Below are positions 1 to 7,720 of a stretch of DNA of 64,000 bases, in pieces. Numbering within the stretch: position 1 is the first letter of the stretch; every line of letters begins with the position of its first letter. Origin of the DNA: Enterovibrio calviensis DSM 14347. Its GTDB lineage: Bacteria; Pseudomonadota; Gammaproteobacteria; Enterobacterales; Vibrionaceae. The stretch lies in contig NZ_JHZA01000001.1 of assembly GCF_000621165.1 (NCBI RefSeq), positions 434,001-498,000 on the forward strand, in the 5' to 3' direction. The notes under the pieces are model-generated. The model was not told where the DNA came from, made no database searches, and worked only from the letters and a program-made list of their open reading frames with translations. Position numbers and translations under genes: made by a program.

Positions 1-250
1 GGCGTTCTTTTGAAATCTCAGCGCTGCTGATGATGTGGTCATCTACACGATCTTCATAATCGGCTTTCATGTTCTTGACGATTTCAACGATCTCGTCAGG
101 CGTCATGTTTGGCTGAATGTAGTCAAGCAGGTTCTCAAGCAAGGTAACGCGCTTTTGGTTGTCGCGGATTTTTTTCTCGTTGTCCTGAATTTCCCGCTTC
201 AGTTTATTTTTGCGACGAGAGAACTTAACGATCTCGAATACATTGTTCAT
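1..250 (-). CDS. tmaR: Pole-localizer protein TmaR (DUF496/YeeX family), 3' part beyond the window
   Basis: Reading the minus strand from the ATG at 248-250 gives 83 open residues beginning [16 protein letters not shown], with a charged heptad-like stretch ([19 protein letters not shown]), then [15 protein letters not shown] and [14 protein letters not shown]. This closely matches E. coli YeeX/TmaR ([30 protein letters not shown]). Known for the family: a small coiled-coil protein that sits at the cell pole and sequesters PTS enzyme I. The full protein is about 105-110 residues, so roughly a quarter is missing beyond base 1. The region 251-454 upstream holds its promoter, but I see no clear sigma-70 boxes there. 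The family call is firm; function is by homology. Confidence 0.88.
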   Translation of the reverse strand, partial: MNNVFEIVKFSRRKNKLKREIQDNEKKIRDNQKRVTLLENLLDYIQPNMTPDEIVEIVKNMKADYEDRVDDHIISSAEISKER

Positions 251-454
251 CTGTGTTCAACCTTCTATGTGTAATCCTGACGAAATTAAACCACATTGAG
301 GGCGTCGGAAACAGTCTTTTGATCAAGGAAAAGTGAGTAATTTGGGAAGTTGTAATCGGCGTGGAATGTACGAAACTCTTAGCAGTTTTTGCCGTCATGC
401 AGTGAAAGCCATTGCTTGGGCTCGTAGGTATGCATGACGACAAATGAAAGTAAA

Positions 455-1378
455 TTACTCGACGGTGCCTTCTAGTCGAACAGATTCACTCTGGGTTTTT
501 AATGTGGCCCCTCTCAACATGGCAGTGACCAATTCAGTCGCATCAAATTTCTCTAGTGCTTCATGTGCCCCCACTTGATGGGCGCGATCAACACTGATTT
601 CGCTTGATAGGGAAGTATGGAGGATAAGGTAAGCTTCTGATAACGAATTGTTACTGCGGATCTCAAAGGCTAACTCATAGCCATCGATGCCCGGCATTTC
701 AATATCGCTGACCACAATATCGAATGGTCGTCCTTGCATGGCAGATTCTTTCATCTTCTCCAATGCATCAAGGCCATCACCGCTAACCACGTAAGGGATG
801 TTGATGCTGTCGAGTGCTTCAGAGAGTTGACGCCTTGCTAAGCTGCTATCATCAACCAACAGAATATGCATAGGTTTGAGCTTTTCTCGATCAACATCAG
901 CAAGGATCGGGTGCAGTTTATCTGCTGAGGTAGGGAATACTTTCGACATGATGAGCTCAACGTCGAGCAGTTGAACGATTTTCTCTTCAACATTCATCAC
1001 GCCAGTCAAGAAAGCATGTGAGCCCAGCGTGTTGGGCGGTGGCGTAATATTGCGCCAGTCACACTCACTGATTTTCTCTATACCACGAACAAGAAAACCT
1101 ACCACGCGGCGCTGGCAATCGGTAATGATGATATAGCAATTCTCATACTCTTCTTTACCCACCGCGGGGTATCCGATTGCTTTTGCCATATCGATAATAG
1201 GCGTCGTGATACCGCGCATATTGGCCGTACCCACCACGGTGTGATGAGAGCCAGGCAGTGCAGTTAGTGGGCAATAAGGAACGATTTCGCGCACTTTCAG
1301 TGTTCCGATAGCAAAAGTCTGCATCGCTGAAAGTTTAAAGAGCAGCATTCCCTGAGATTCATTGGCCTTGCTTTTCAT
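455..1378 (-). CDS. cheV: Chemotaxis coupling protein CheV (CheW-receiver fusion), copy A
   Basis: A 307-residue protein. Residues about 8-150 form a CheW domain (LLFKLSAMQTFAIGTLKVREI, ANMRGITTPIIDM), which couples chemoreceptors to CheA at the membrane array. Residues about 170-300 form a receiver with the acidic pair and phospho-acceptor region (HILLVDDSS, DIVVSDIEMPGIDGYE) and a conserved Lys in EKFDATEL. The frame extends five codons upstream to a GTG, but the ATG at 1378 has an AGG about seven bases ahead and begins MKSKANESQG, so I chose it. It stands head-to-head with a second cheV at 1718. The two are clearly divergent in sequence, so this is not a recent duplication. Confidence 0.9.
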   Translation of the reverse strand: MKSKANESQGMLLFKLSAMQTFAIGTLKVREIVPYCPLTALPGSHHTVVGTANMRGITTPIIDMAKAIGYPAVGKEEYENCYIIITDCQRRVVGFLVRGIEKISECDWRNITPPPNTLGSHAFLTGVMNVEEKIVQLLDVELIMSKVFPTSADKLHPILADVDREKLKPMHILLVDDSSLARRQLSEALDSINIPYVVSGDGLDALEKMKESAMQGRPFDIVVSDIEMPGIDGYELAFEIRSNNSLSEAYLILHTSLSSEISVDRAHQVGAHEALEKFDATELVTAMLRGATLKTQSESVRLEGTVE

Positions 1379-1717
1379 ATTCGCGCCTATCACTAACGGA
1401 AGTGTTTTTATATTTGTACTTTAATTGTAGCGTTTCGTTGTCATGATAACACCTAGGTTGTTCTGATTTTTTGCAAGTCTTTAGCAAGTTGTTCTGTTAT
1501 TGCGGTGTGATTTGTAACGATCTGTTATCGCAAATCTACGTTGTGGCTTCGCTTTATTCATGAACTTTTTCTATTATGAATGTTGATAGACAACACGATA
1601 AATATACTGCCTTGATGATTGATACGGGTCAGTGTGCTTTATTGGTTTTCACTGGATAGACAAAGAGAAATCACACCTTGATGTGATCAAGCAATGGTTT
1701 AGAAATGGTTTAGACCC
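1379..1717. promoter_or_regulatory. Shared divergent intergenic region between the two cheV genes
   Basis: About 340 bases carry the promoters of both cheV genes. Just ahead of the rightward gene there is an inverted repeat, CTTGAT-GTG-ATCAAG at 1677-1691, and a direct repeat AATGGTTTAGA at about 1693-1713. The rightward gene has no good Shine-Dalgarno sequence (GTTTAGACCC precedes its ATG). I cannot assign a sigma factor. The dyad could be a regulator site, but its identity is unknown. Confidence 0.4.
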
Positions 1718-2671
1718 ATGACGAGTATTCTTGATTCTGTAGATTCCCGTACGCGCCTTGTTGGCGAAAATCGCCTTGAACTGCTGATTTTCCAACTGGG
1801 CACACGACAGCTTTTTGCCATTAACGTGTTTAAAGTACGCGAAGTGCTAAAAGTGCCACATTTAAACCAGATGCCTGGTGCTCACCCCAAAATTAGTGGG
1901 TTAGCAACCATTCGTGGACATTCCATTCCTGTGATTGATATGCGTCAGTCTATTGGCATGAAGCCATTGGAAAAAGACCAGGATTCCAATCTGATTGTCA
2001 CTGAATATAACCGAACCATTCAGGCATTCTTGGTCGGTAAAGTGGTGTACATCAAAAACATGGGCTGGGATGAAATCATAGAGCCACCGACAACAGGACG
2101 TGGTAACTATTTGACTGCCATCACCCGGCTTGAGCATGAAGATGCCCTTAAGTTGGTTGAGATTATTGATGTTGAAAAGGTATTAGCCGAGATTGTTTCT
2201 TACGACATTGGTATTTCTGATGAGGTGCTTGATGAGGATCTCTCTCAGCACTTGGTGGGTAAGAAAGTGCTGGTGGTGGATGACTCTTCGACGGCGAGAA
2301 AACAAGTCACCGAAACACTCGGTCAACTTGGCATTGAATGCATTGAAAAGAAAAATGGTGCGCAGGCGCTGAATCTTCTCAAATCTTGGTGTGATGAAGG
2401 CAAAAAAGTGACCGATGAAATTTTGTTGATGATCACGGATGCGGAAATGCCAGAGATGGACGGATATAAACTCACCTCGGAAGTGCGTGCTGACACAAGG
2501 ATGAGCAACCTTTACATTGCACTGAATACGTCGCTCAGTGGTAGTTTCAATGAAGCCATGGTCGAAAAAGTAGGCTGTGACCGCTTTGTGTCTAAGTTCC
2601 AGCCAGATTTACTGGTTGATGTTGTTCAAACTCGTATGAGAGAAGCACTAGAGAATAAAACGGCAAGATAG
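1718..2671 (+). CDS. cheV: Chemotaxis coupling protein CheV (CheW-receiver fusion), copy B
   Basis: A 317-residue CheV. The CheW domain spans about residues 20-165 (LLIFQLGTRQLFAINVFKVREVL, ATIRGHSIPVIDMRQSIG). The receiver spans about 185-310 (KKVLVVDDSSTARKQV, LMITDAEMPEMDGYK, and SKFQPDLL with the conserved Lys). Compared with copy A it has a longer N-terminus and a small insertion in the receiver before the phospho-acceptor (KSWCDEGKKVTDEILLM). Paralogous CheV proteins often serve different receptor sets; which one applies here cannot be read from the sequence. It has its own divergent promoter region and is followed by a 336-base gap. Confidence 0.9.
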   Translation: MTSILDSVDSRTRLVGENRLELLIFQLGTRQLFAINVFKVREVLKVPHLNQMPGAHPKISGLATIRGHSIPVIDMRQSIGMKPLEKDQDSNLIVTEYNRTIQAFLVGKVVYIKNMGWDEIIEPPTTGRGNYLTAITRLEHEDALKLVEIIDVEKVLAEIVSYDIGISDEVLDEDLSQHLVGKKVLVVDDSSTARKQVTETLGQLGIECIEKKNGAQALNLLKSWCDEGKKVTDEILLMITDAEMPEMDGYKLTSEVRADTRMSNLYIALNTSLSGSFNEAMVEKVGCDRFVSKFQPDLLVDVVQTRMREALENKTAR

Positions 2672-3007
2672 CATGGGCAGGTTACGACAGCAGTGCTGGC
2701 TGTCGATGAATGCTTCAGATTGGTTGTTACGAGTCATGCAGTCCTGAAATGGCTCCTCTACAGCGGCTACCCACAGAATAACTTATTCACTTTTTCTGTG
2801 GATAAGTAAGTGAGTGTTAGCTTCTACTCTTGTCAATACCCTTGTATTATGGGCGCTCTCACCTGAATAATCGGTGGTGGTTAGAAATCGCTCACTTATT
2901 GTTATTCTTTCCATCCTTCACTTTTTACTTCGGTTTTGAAAAGCAAATTCGTTAAACTGTACGGCATATCGCACAAGGCCGTTTAGATAAAAGTTTGGAG
3001 TACATAA
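2672..3007. other. Intergenic region with two hairpins and one DnaA-box-like 9-mer
   Basis: No gene is seen. A 7-bp stem lies at 2685-2705 (CGACAGC / GCTGTCG), but no T-run follows, so it is a poor terminator. A second dyad, CCACAGAA / TTCTGTGG (about 2771-2800), runs into TGTGGATAA (2797-2805), a perfect DnaA-box 9-mer on the minus strand. One box is not an origin. The segment must contain the promoter of the gene at 3008. Its ribosome site TTTGGAG ends at base 3000. Confidence 0.4.
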
Positions 3008-4366
3008 TTGATCTCTGTTGAAAAATTAGAGGGATTAACCGCACGGATAGCGATACTAAATGAAGAGATAAAACGACAGGATGTCGAATTCTACCTTTTT
3101 GTTCCTGGTGAACTTAACTTTTCCAAGAACGTATTGAGTGAAGATGATTTCTACAACACGGTATTGTCGAACACGCGTACCTATTTCACGTCTCAATATC
3201 ACCTTCCTCTAGTACATTCACGCTTGGCGAGCCGAGACAAACTCCCGTCCGATAAATATCGTGTCAGTTTGAGTTTGTATGCCTATCAGTATTCATTGTC
3301 TCTTGAGAAAACAACCCACCGATTTTTTGATTCGATGAAGGATCTTTCTGAGGAAGAGTCGGTTGAACAGCTAGAAATGATCACGGATATGGCGGTGGAA
3401 ATCCTTCGCCGTTTGCGCCGTTATAAACCCAAAGACGACAACCTGATCAAATACTTCAACAACATTGATAACTACCTGTCTTGGTTTACAGAGCAGCGCT
3501 TCCTTTCATTGGTCACACACATGCCAAGGAGTGCGGCGTTTAAGCCGATTCGTGAACAGTTGATTGGCGTGTGTGAATCAGAGGCCGCTTATCGCATAGA
3601 CAAAAACTACAATTCTGTGAAAGCACAAAATGACCCGACACGCATGGTGAACAAAATGCGTTTGGCGCGTCGCTTGATTGAATACCCTGTCACCATTCGA
3701 CAAAACGACGTGGTGCTTGGACAAACTTTGAATAAGTTGGCGAAGGGCACGGCAACGGGGCTTGTGATGATCTTCGTGACCATTGCGATCATTCGTATGC
3801 GCAGTTTCTTGGGTGAAATCACCTTGTCGTTCGTGTTGGCAATGGCGGGCTTGTACGCATTGCGTGAGATCTTTAAAGATGATCTTCGTGACGTGCTATG
3901 GCGTTGGATTCGTAAAGGGCGACCAAAATGGCGCAAGATGTTTACCGACCCGACGTCCGGTCAGCGTATTGGTAATCAGCTTGAATGGCTGGACTATATC
4001 GCGTTCGATAAAATCCCTGATGATGTCCGCAAAGTGCGTCGTGGCAAGCTTCGTCAGCGTGAAGAATCGGTGGTACGCATCAAGATGGTGACGCAGATGT
4101 CGACCACTAAATTCCTCAGTGGTTACGACATGACGCGTGAAGTGTGGCGGGTTGATTTTCGTCCATTCTCGCGCCTGATGGCTCGTGGTAAACAGCGTTT
4201 CTATACCTTAAATGAAGGTAAAGTCAGCCAAGAATCTATTGATAAACGTCACCAGTTTAACTTGATTTCAAAGCAGAAAAACCAAGATGGCAGTGTGACA
4301 ATGCAACGCTGGAAAATAACAGTGAACCGCTCAAAAGTGGTGGATGTCGAAGAAGTCTTCGGCTGA
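3008..4366 (+). CDS. Uncharacterised membrane protein, 452 aa, TTG start
   Basis: I do not recognise a named family. The start is TTG at 3008, supported by GGAG ending seven bases upstream; no ATG lies near the N-terminus. Residues 1-245 are soluble and charged, with a possible coiled coil around 105-145 (MKDLSEEESVEQLEMITDM, then RRLRRYK). Two adjacent hydrophobic stretches at about 250-285 (TATGLVMIFVTIAIIR and EITLSFVLAMAGLYALREI) form a probable membrane hairpin. The C-terminal 165 residues are again soluble and basic. It resembles conserved hypothetical proteins of Vibrionaceae in general character. It is monocistronic, and its stop is followed after about 60 bases by a fragment identical to the 3' end of dnaE2. 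Confidence 0.75.
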   Translation: MISVEKLEGLTARIAILNEEIKRQDVEFYLFVPGELNFSKNVLSEDDFYNTVLSNTRTYFTSQYHLPLVHSRLASRDKLPSDKYRVSLSLYAYQYSLSLEKTTHRFFDSMKDLSEEESVEQLEMITDMAVEILRRLRRYKPKDDNLIKYFNNIDNYLSWFTEQRFLSLVTHMPRSAAFKPIREQLIGVCESEAAYRIDKNYNSVKAQNDPTRMVNKMRLARRLIEYPVTIRQNDVVLGQTLNKLAKGTATGLVMIFVTIAIIRMRSFLGEITLSFVLAMAGLYALREIFKDDLRDVLWRWIRKGRPKWRKMFTDPTSGQRIGNQLEWLDYIAFDKIPDDVRKVRRGKLRQREESVVRIKMVTQMSTTKFLSGYDMTREVWRVDFRPFSRLMARGKQRFYTLNEGKVSQESIDKRHQFNLISKQKNQDGSVTMQRWKITVNRSKVVDVEEVFG

Positions 4367-4425
4367 TTTACTCTCGTTATTATTGCCGTGATCAGTGAAA
4401 ATCCTGTGGCTAGAAGCATAAGTTT

Positions 4426-4451
4426 GCTTGGATGAGTAACTGATCGAGCGT
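4426..4451. repeat. 26-bp direct repeat, left copy (duplicate of the dnaE2 3' end)
   Basis: The 26 bases at 4426-4451 are identical and in the same orientation to 10035-10060, which encode the last residues of DnaE2 (TLDQLLIQA on the minus strand). Here they encode nothing: the same frame is interrupted by a TGA a few codons upstream. Some weaker similarity may continue on the TTAATC side. A 26-base exact match is not expected by chance in 64 kb. The pair brackets the ribose gene cluster. Confidence 0.85.
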
Positions 4452-4513
4452 TGGTGTTATTCAGCGTGATTAATATTGCGGTGACGAATAAGTAAATGTA
4501 GTAGAGAAATAGA

Positions 4514-4538
4514 CGCAATCCGCTATGGTCGGATTGCG
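4514..4538 (-). terminator. Hairpin over the rbsR stop codon, probable terminator
   Basis: The perfect 9-bp stem CGCAATCCG (4514-4522) / CGGATTGCG (4530-4538) has a 7-base loop containing the rbsR stop. On the minus strand it is followed by TCTATTTCTC, which is T-rich but not a clean T-run. It probably ends the rbsK-rbsR transcript. Confidence 0.5.
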
Positions 4539-5527
4539 ACACTGCAACGCTTCACTAGCGTTGGCTCTAGTTGAATCACCTTCGCCTCATCGCTATTTTT
4601 TTCGAGCTTGGCAAGCAGCGTATCCACGGCTGTTTGACCCAAGCGATGCTTAGGCTGATGAATCGTGGTGAGTGAAGGCGTCATGTATTTGGAAATTTGA
4701 ATATCATCGTAACCAATGATCGAGAGGTCTTTCGGTATCGCAATCCCTTTTTCATTGGCCGCATTGATGACACCCATCGCCATCATGTCGTTACAAACAA
4801 AAATGGCACTCGGCAATGGCCCTTTCTGATACATGCGATGAAAAGCGTCATAGCCACCATCACATTCGAAGTTGGACTCAATGATCCAATTAGCGTGAAA
4901 CGCGAGACCTTCTTCATTTAATGCCCGCTTGTAGCCTTCGTAACGCATATGGGCTTGGTAGCGGTTCAATGGCCCTGTAATGCAGCCAATGTTTTGGTGG
5001 CCGCACTCAATCAAGTATTTCGTTGCTAAGTAACCACCATGAAAAGAGTTATCTTGAATTTTGTCGCTAGCAAACAGCATTGGGCCCCAGTCCATGACAA
5101 CCACGGGAACATCGGGATAGCGATCAAAAACGTCGATGTTTTCGCCTTCTAGCGAAGAGCACATCAGAATCATCCCATCTACACGTTTTTGCAAAAGCGT
5201 GGTAATCGATTCTTTCATTCGCTGTTGATCACCTTCTGTATTACACAAGATGAGGTTGTAGCCTTTTTGGTAGCAACTGCGTTCTACCCCTTTTACCACT
5301 TCGCCAAAAAAAGGATTTGAAGACGTGGTTACCAACATCCCCAATGTTTTGGTTCGATTGGTTTTTAGGCTTCGTGCTAATGCAGAAGGCGAATAGTTGA
5401 GCTGCAGAGCGGCTTGGTTTACCCGCTCTGCAATGTCTTCGCTCACGTAACGAGATTGGTTGATAACATGGCTGACCGTCGAGGTGGATACACACGCCAG
5501 TTTCGCAATGTCTTTCATTGTCGCCAT
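4523..5527 (-). CDS. rbsR: Ribose operon repressor RbsR (LacI family)
   Basis: A 334-residue LacI-family regulator that closely matches E. coli RbsR along its length. It starts MATMKDIAKLACVSTSTVSH (helix-turn-helix and minor-groove hinge helix, residues 1-60) and has LNYSPSALARSLK. The sugar-binding core carries NPFFGEVVKGVERSCYQ, LCNTEGDQQRM, QKRVDGM, IGYDDIQ and TPSLTTIHQP. Its expected operator, a perfect GAAACGTTTC-centred palindrome, is upstream of rbsD at 9647-9668. Known role: represses ribose uptake and kinase genes and is released by ribose or phosphorylated ribose. It follows rbsK by 15 bases on the same strand, so it is co-transcribed and probably autoregulated. Confidence 0.95.
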   Translation of the reverse strand: MATMKDIAKLACVSTSTVSHVINQSRYVSEDIAERVNQAALQLNYSPSALARSLKTNRTKTLGMLVTTSSNPFFGEVVKGVERSCYQKGYNLILCNTEGDQQRMKESITTLLQKRVDGMILMCSSLEGENIDVFDRYPDVPVVVMDWGPMLFASDKIQDNSFHGGYLATKYLIECGHQNIGCITGPLNRYQAHMRYEGYKRALNEEGLAFHANWIIESNFECDGGYDAFHRMYQKGPLPSAIFVCNDMMAMGVINAANEKGIAIPKDLSIIGYDDIQISKYMTPSLTTIHQPKHRLGQTAVDTLLAKLEKNSDEAKVIQLEPTLVKRCSVAIRP

Positions 5528-5542
5528 ATTATCTAACCCTAA

Positions 5543-6460
5543 TTACTGCTTAGTAAGAAACGCCTCGACTTCTTCACGATGAGGAATGGATGTTTGCGCG
5601 CCAAAGCGAGTAACACTGATCGCGGCGGAGGCATGAGCAAATTTAATGGCTGATTCTATAGGCATTTCTTCAAGCAAACCAGTGACGAATGCCCCATTAA
5701 AGGTATCACCGGCTGCCGTTGTATCTGTCGCTTCTACTTTAAATCCTGTAATCAATTGACCCACACCATTTTGGCTTAACCAAACTCCTTTTGCCCCTAG
5801 CGTTATCATCACTGTCGCAATGCCTTTTTGGTGCAAAATGTTGGCTGCTTGCTGCGCGGATTCATCGCATTGAACCGTGATGCCGGTTAAGGCTTCCGCT
5901 TCGGTTTCGTTAGGGGTAATGACATCCACGTTTTGCAATAACGCATCAGGTAGCGCGCGTGCGGGTGCAGGGTTCAGGATCACCTTTGTCTGATTCTCTT
6001 TGGCGACCTGAGCGGCTCGCTCAATGCCTTCTAGCGGCGTTTCCAGTTGCATGAGTAAGTATTGCGCGTTAGCAATCGACGCCAAATCATCACTGATGGC
6101 ATCCGCGGTGAGGTAATCATTGGCTTCTGCTGACAGACAGATGCTGTTCTCGCCGCTGTCAGACACTTGGATCATGGCGATACCGGTTGGGCAATTTGGT
6201 TGCATCTTGATACCGCTGATATTAATGCCGTCTAAGCGGAAACTTTCACGGATGTTGATCCCAAATGCGTCATCGCCTACGCAAGCAATAAAACCGATGT
6301 CGGCATTCAATCGAGCAGCGGCTACTGCTTGGTTTGCGCCTTTTCCTCCGGGAATGACTTGGTAGTTACGACCATGTAAAGTCTCACCGGGACGAGGAAA
6401 AGAAGGGACTTGAAGAACGTGGTCTGCGTTTACACTGCCTAGCACAACTAACTTGTTCAT
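5543..6460 (-). CDS. rbsK: Ribokinase RbsK (PfkB family)
   Basis: A 305-residue ribokinase that phosphorylates D-ribose to ribose 5-phosphate with ATP in the cytoplasm. Signatures: the N-terminal sugar site VLGSVNADHVLQV and PGGKGANQAVAAARL (PfkB signature 1); NPAPARALP; TPNETEAEALTG; and signature 2 DTTAAGDTFNGAFVTGL, whose Asp in AAGD is the catalytic base. The length is normal. An AAGGA lies about nine bases ahead of the ATG. It is separated from the upstream epimerase-like gene by 206 bases holding a strong hairpin and a CTTT tract, so it may also have its own promoter. Confidence 0.95.
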   Translation of the reverse strand: MNKLVVLGSVNADHVLQVPSFPRPGETLHGRNYQVIPGGKGANQAVAAARLNADIGFIACVGDDAFGINIRESFRLDGINISGIKMQPNCPTGIAMIQVSDSGENSICLSAEANDYLTADAISDDLASIANAQYLLMQLETPLEGIERAAQVAKENQTKVILNPAPARALPDALLQNVDVITPNETEAEALTGITVQCDESAQQAANILHQKGIATVMITLGAKGVWLSQNGVGQLITGFKVEATDTTAAGDTFNGAFVTGLLEEMPIESAIKFAHASAAISVTRFGAQTSIPHREEVEAFLTKQ

Positions 6461-6526
6461 TGGGTAATCCTTGGTTCTCGAGGAACGTTTTTCGAATTTT
6501 GTCTACTAAGATGACGCTTAAAAAGC

Positions 6527-6564
6527 CTTTGGTTTTTCGATGCTCATGAGCTGAAAAACCAAAG
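6527..6564 (-). terminator. Nested inverted repeat between the epimerase gene and rbsK
   Basis: Perfect 12-bp arms at 6527-6538 (CTTTGGTTTTTC) and 6553-6564 enclose a second perfect palindrome, GCTCATGAGC, at 6542-6551. On the minus strand the outer stem is followed by GGCTTTTTAAG, so it can act as a terminator or attenuator in front of rbsK. The inner palindrome could alternatively be a protein site. Confidence 0.55.
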
Positions 6565-6573
6565 ACATTTTCT

Positions 6574-6601
6574 CTTTCTTTCTTTCTTTCTTTCTTTCTT
6601 T
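6574..6601. repeat. Tetranucleotide tract (CTTT)x7
   Basis: Seven uninterrupted CTTT units, flanked by further pyrimidine runs on both sides (from about 6571 to 6611). It lies in the rbsK leader region, about 115-140 bases upstream of the rbsK start when read on the minus strand (AAAG units). Tracts of this type can change length by slipped-strand mispairing. Confidence 0.9.
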
Positions 6602-6666
6602 CCTCTCTTCCTAGCAGGCGTTATTTGCGCGTTAAGAAGAGAGCAAAGAAGATAAAAATCGGGACG

Positions 6667-7677
6667 TTAACGAATGCCGGTGCGCACAGTAAAGGTGCGC
6701 TCTTCATTCGCCTGTAGGTAAATTAACGTGCCTTTTTCTTTGGCGGTTAAGTAACCTTCTGGGCGACATGTTGCAGGCAGGGCATACGCCGCGACCTGCT
6801 GATCACCACTGCACAAAATCCAGCGTGTCGCGCTATTAAACTCATCGGTACTAAATTCAGTCACCATTTGCTTGTCACCCATGGTCATATTGAATACTGC
6901 GCGCTTTGCGTATTGCGAAATGTCATCGATACAGTAAACAATTTCCGGGTCGAACATGTCCGGTGTGTTCAGGGTTTGAATAGGGGCTGACGTTTTTAGA
7001 TTTTCATTATACGCGAGCCATTGTTCGTTTGGCTGAACATGTGCGGGAATCGTTTCACGGAGCTGAAATGCGTGATCAGGGATATTCTGCGTCATCACTG
7101 CATCCGCGATATAGGCAGTATTGATATGGCACATGTACTGCAGCGGCATAGGCACTGTCGCGAGATTTTTCACCTTCATTTGAATATCAAACAGGCTAGC
7201 ATCTTTCGCCAAGCAGACTGACGGCTGTGCCAAGTAATGGTCGCCAAAGCCCATTACATATTCATAACTGCCTTTCATCGTGACCGCAGTATCACTGATT
7301 TCAAGCCAAGCGCTGTCCATCGCTGCGCAAGGCATCTCGCCATGCAGAACATGGTCATCTTGAGGTGTTGGACACCCCATGCGAATCATACCTGCGTGGA
7401 ACGCAAAACAACCGTACGTCTCAACAATCGTTTTCGCTGGCTTCGGCTCTGAAAACATGTTTTTCATGCACAAATCTGTACCCAAAAACTCTGCGTCCCA
7501 AATCATCTGCCCCATAAATGGCAAGATAACGAGGTGGCCTTTTGCGTTTTTGATCTCTACGGCGTGGATGCCGGAGTTGTAAATGAAGGAGTAGATTTCA
7601 AATGAATCTGATTGTGCAATCAGCACTTTCTCTTTGCGAAACTGTTCTTTGTATAATGGGATAGTAAACATAGACAC
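6667..7677 (-). CDS. Aldose 1-epimerase-like protein (DUF4432-type galactose-mutarotase fold)
   Basis: A 336-residue protein resembling the galactose-mutarotase-like sugar epimerases. It shows the beta-rich spacing, an N-terminal VEIKNAKGHLVILPFMGQMIW, FHAGMIRMGCPTPQDDHVLHGE with a conserved His, LQYMCHINTAYI and CRPEGYLTAKEKGTLIYL. It has no signal peptide, so it is cytoplasmic. Lying between the permease and rbsK of a ribose cluster next to rbsD, it probably interconverts anomers of ribose or a related sugar. That substrate is inferred from context; the family includes enzymes with other substrates. GAGG sits five bases ahead of the first ATG. It is 43 bases downstream of the permease gene, across a small hairpin. 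Confidence 0.75.
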   Translation of the reverse strand: MSMFTIPLYKEQFRKEKVLIAQSDSFEIYSFIYNSGIHAVEIKNAKGHLVILPFMGQMIWDAEFLGTDLCMKNMFSEPKPAKTIVETYGCFAFHAGMIRMGCPTPQDDHVLHGEMPCAAMDSAWLEISDTAVTMKGSYEYVMGFGDHYLAQPSVCLAKDASLFDIQMKVKNLATVPMPLQYMCHINTAYIADAVMTQNIPDHAFQLRETIPAHVQPNEQWLAYNENLKTSAPIQTLNTPDMFDPEIVYCIDDISQYAKRAVFNMTMGDKQMVTEFSTDEFNSATRWILCSGDQQVAAYALPATCRPEGYLTAKEKGTLIYLQANEERTFTVRTGIR

Positions 7678-7680
7678 CTC

Positions 7681-7712
7681 AAAAAGTGGCCACTCTTTGC
7701 AGAATGGCCACT
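7681..7712 (-). terminator. Intra-operon hairpin between permease and epimerase genes
   Basis: AGTGGCCA (7685-7692) and TGGCCACT (7705-7712) form a perfect 8-bp stem with a 12-base loop. On the minus strand it is followed by TTTTT and then directly by the GAGG ribosome site of the epimerase gene. It looks like a weak terminator or mRNA-processing or stability element that would lower expression downstream of the permease. Confidence 0.5.
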
Positions 7713-7720
7713 CAATTCAA

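Noticed and set aside
225-443. A minus-strand frame of 72 codons overlapping the tmaR start
   Set aside because: It overlaps tmaR in another frame on the same strand and resembles nothing; the tmaR frame is clearly the coding one.
1671-1686. TCACA-N6-TGTGA upstream of the second cheV as a CRP site
   Set aside because: The half-sites are in the wrong order; CRP needs TGTGA-N6-TCACA.
2797-2805. Perfect DnaA box TGTGGATAA next to a dyad, as a possible replication origin
   Set aside because: Only one box; no cluster, no AT-rich unwinding element, and no dnaA, gidA or partition genes nearby.
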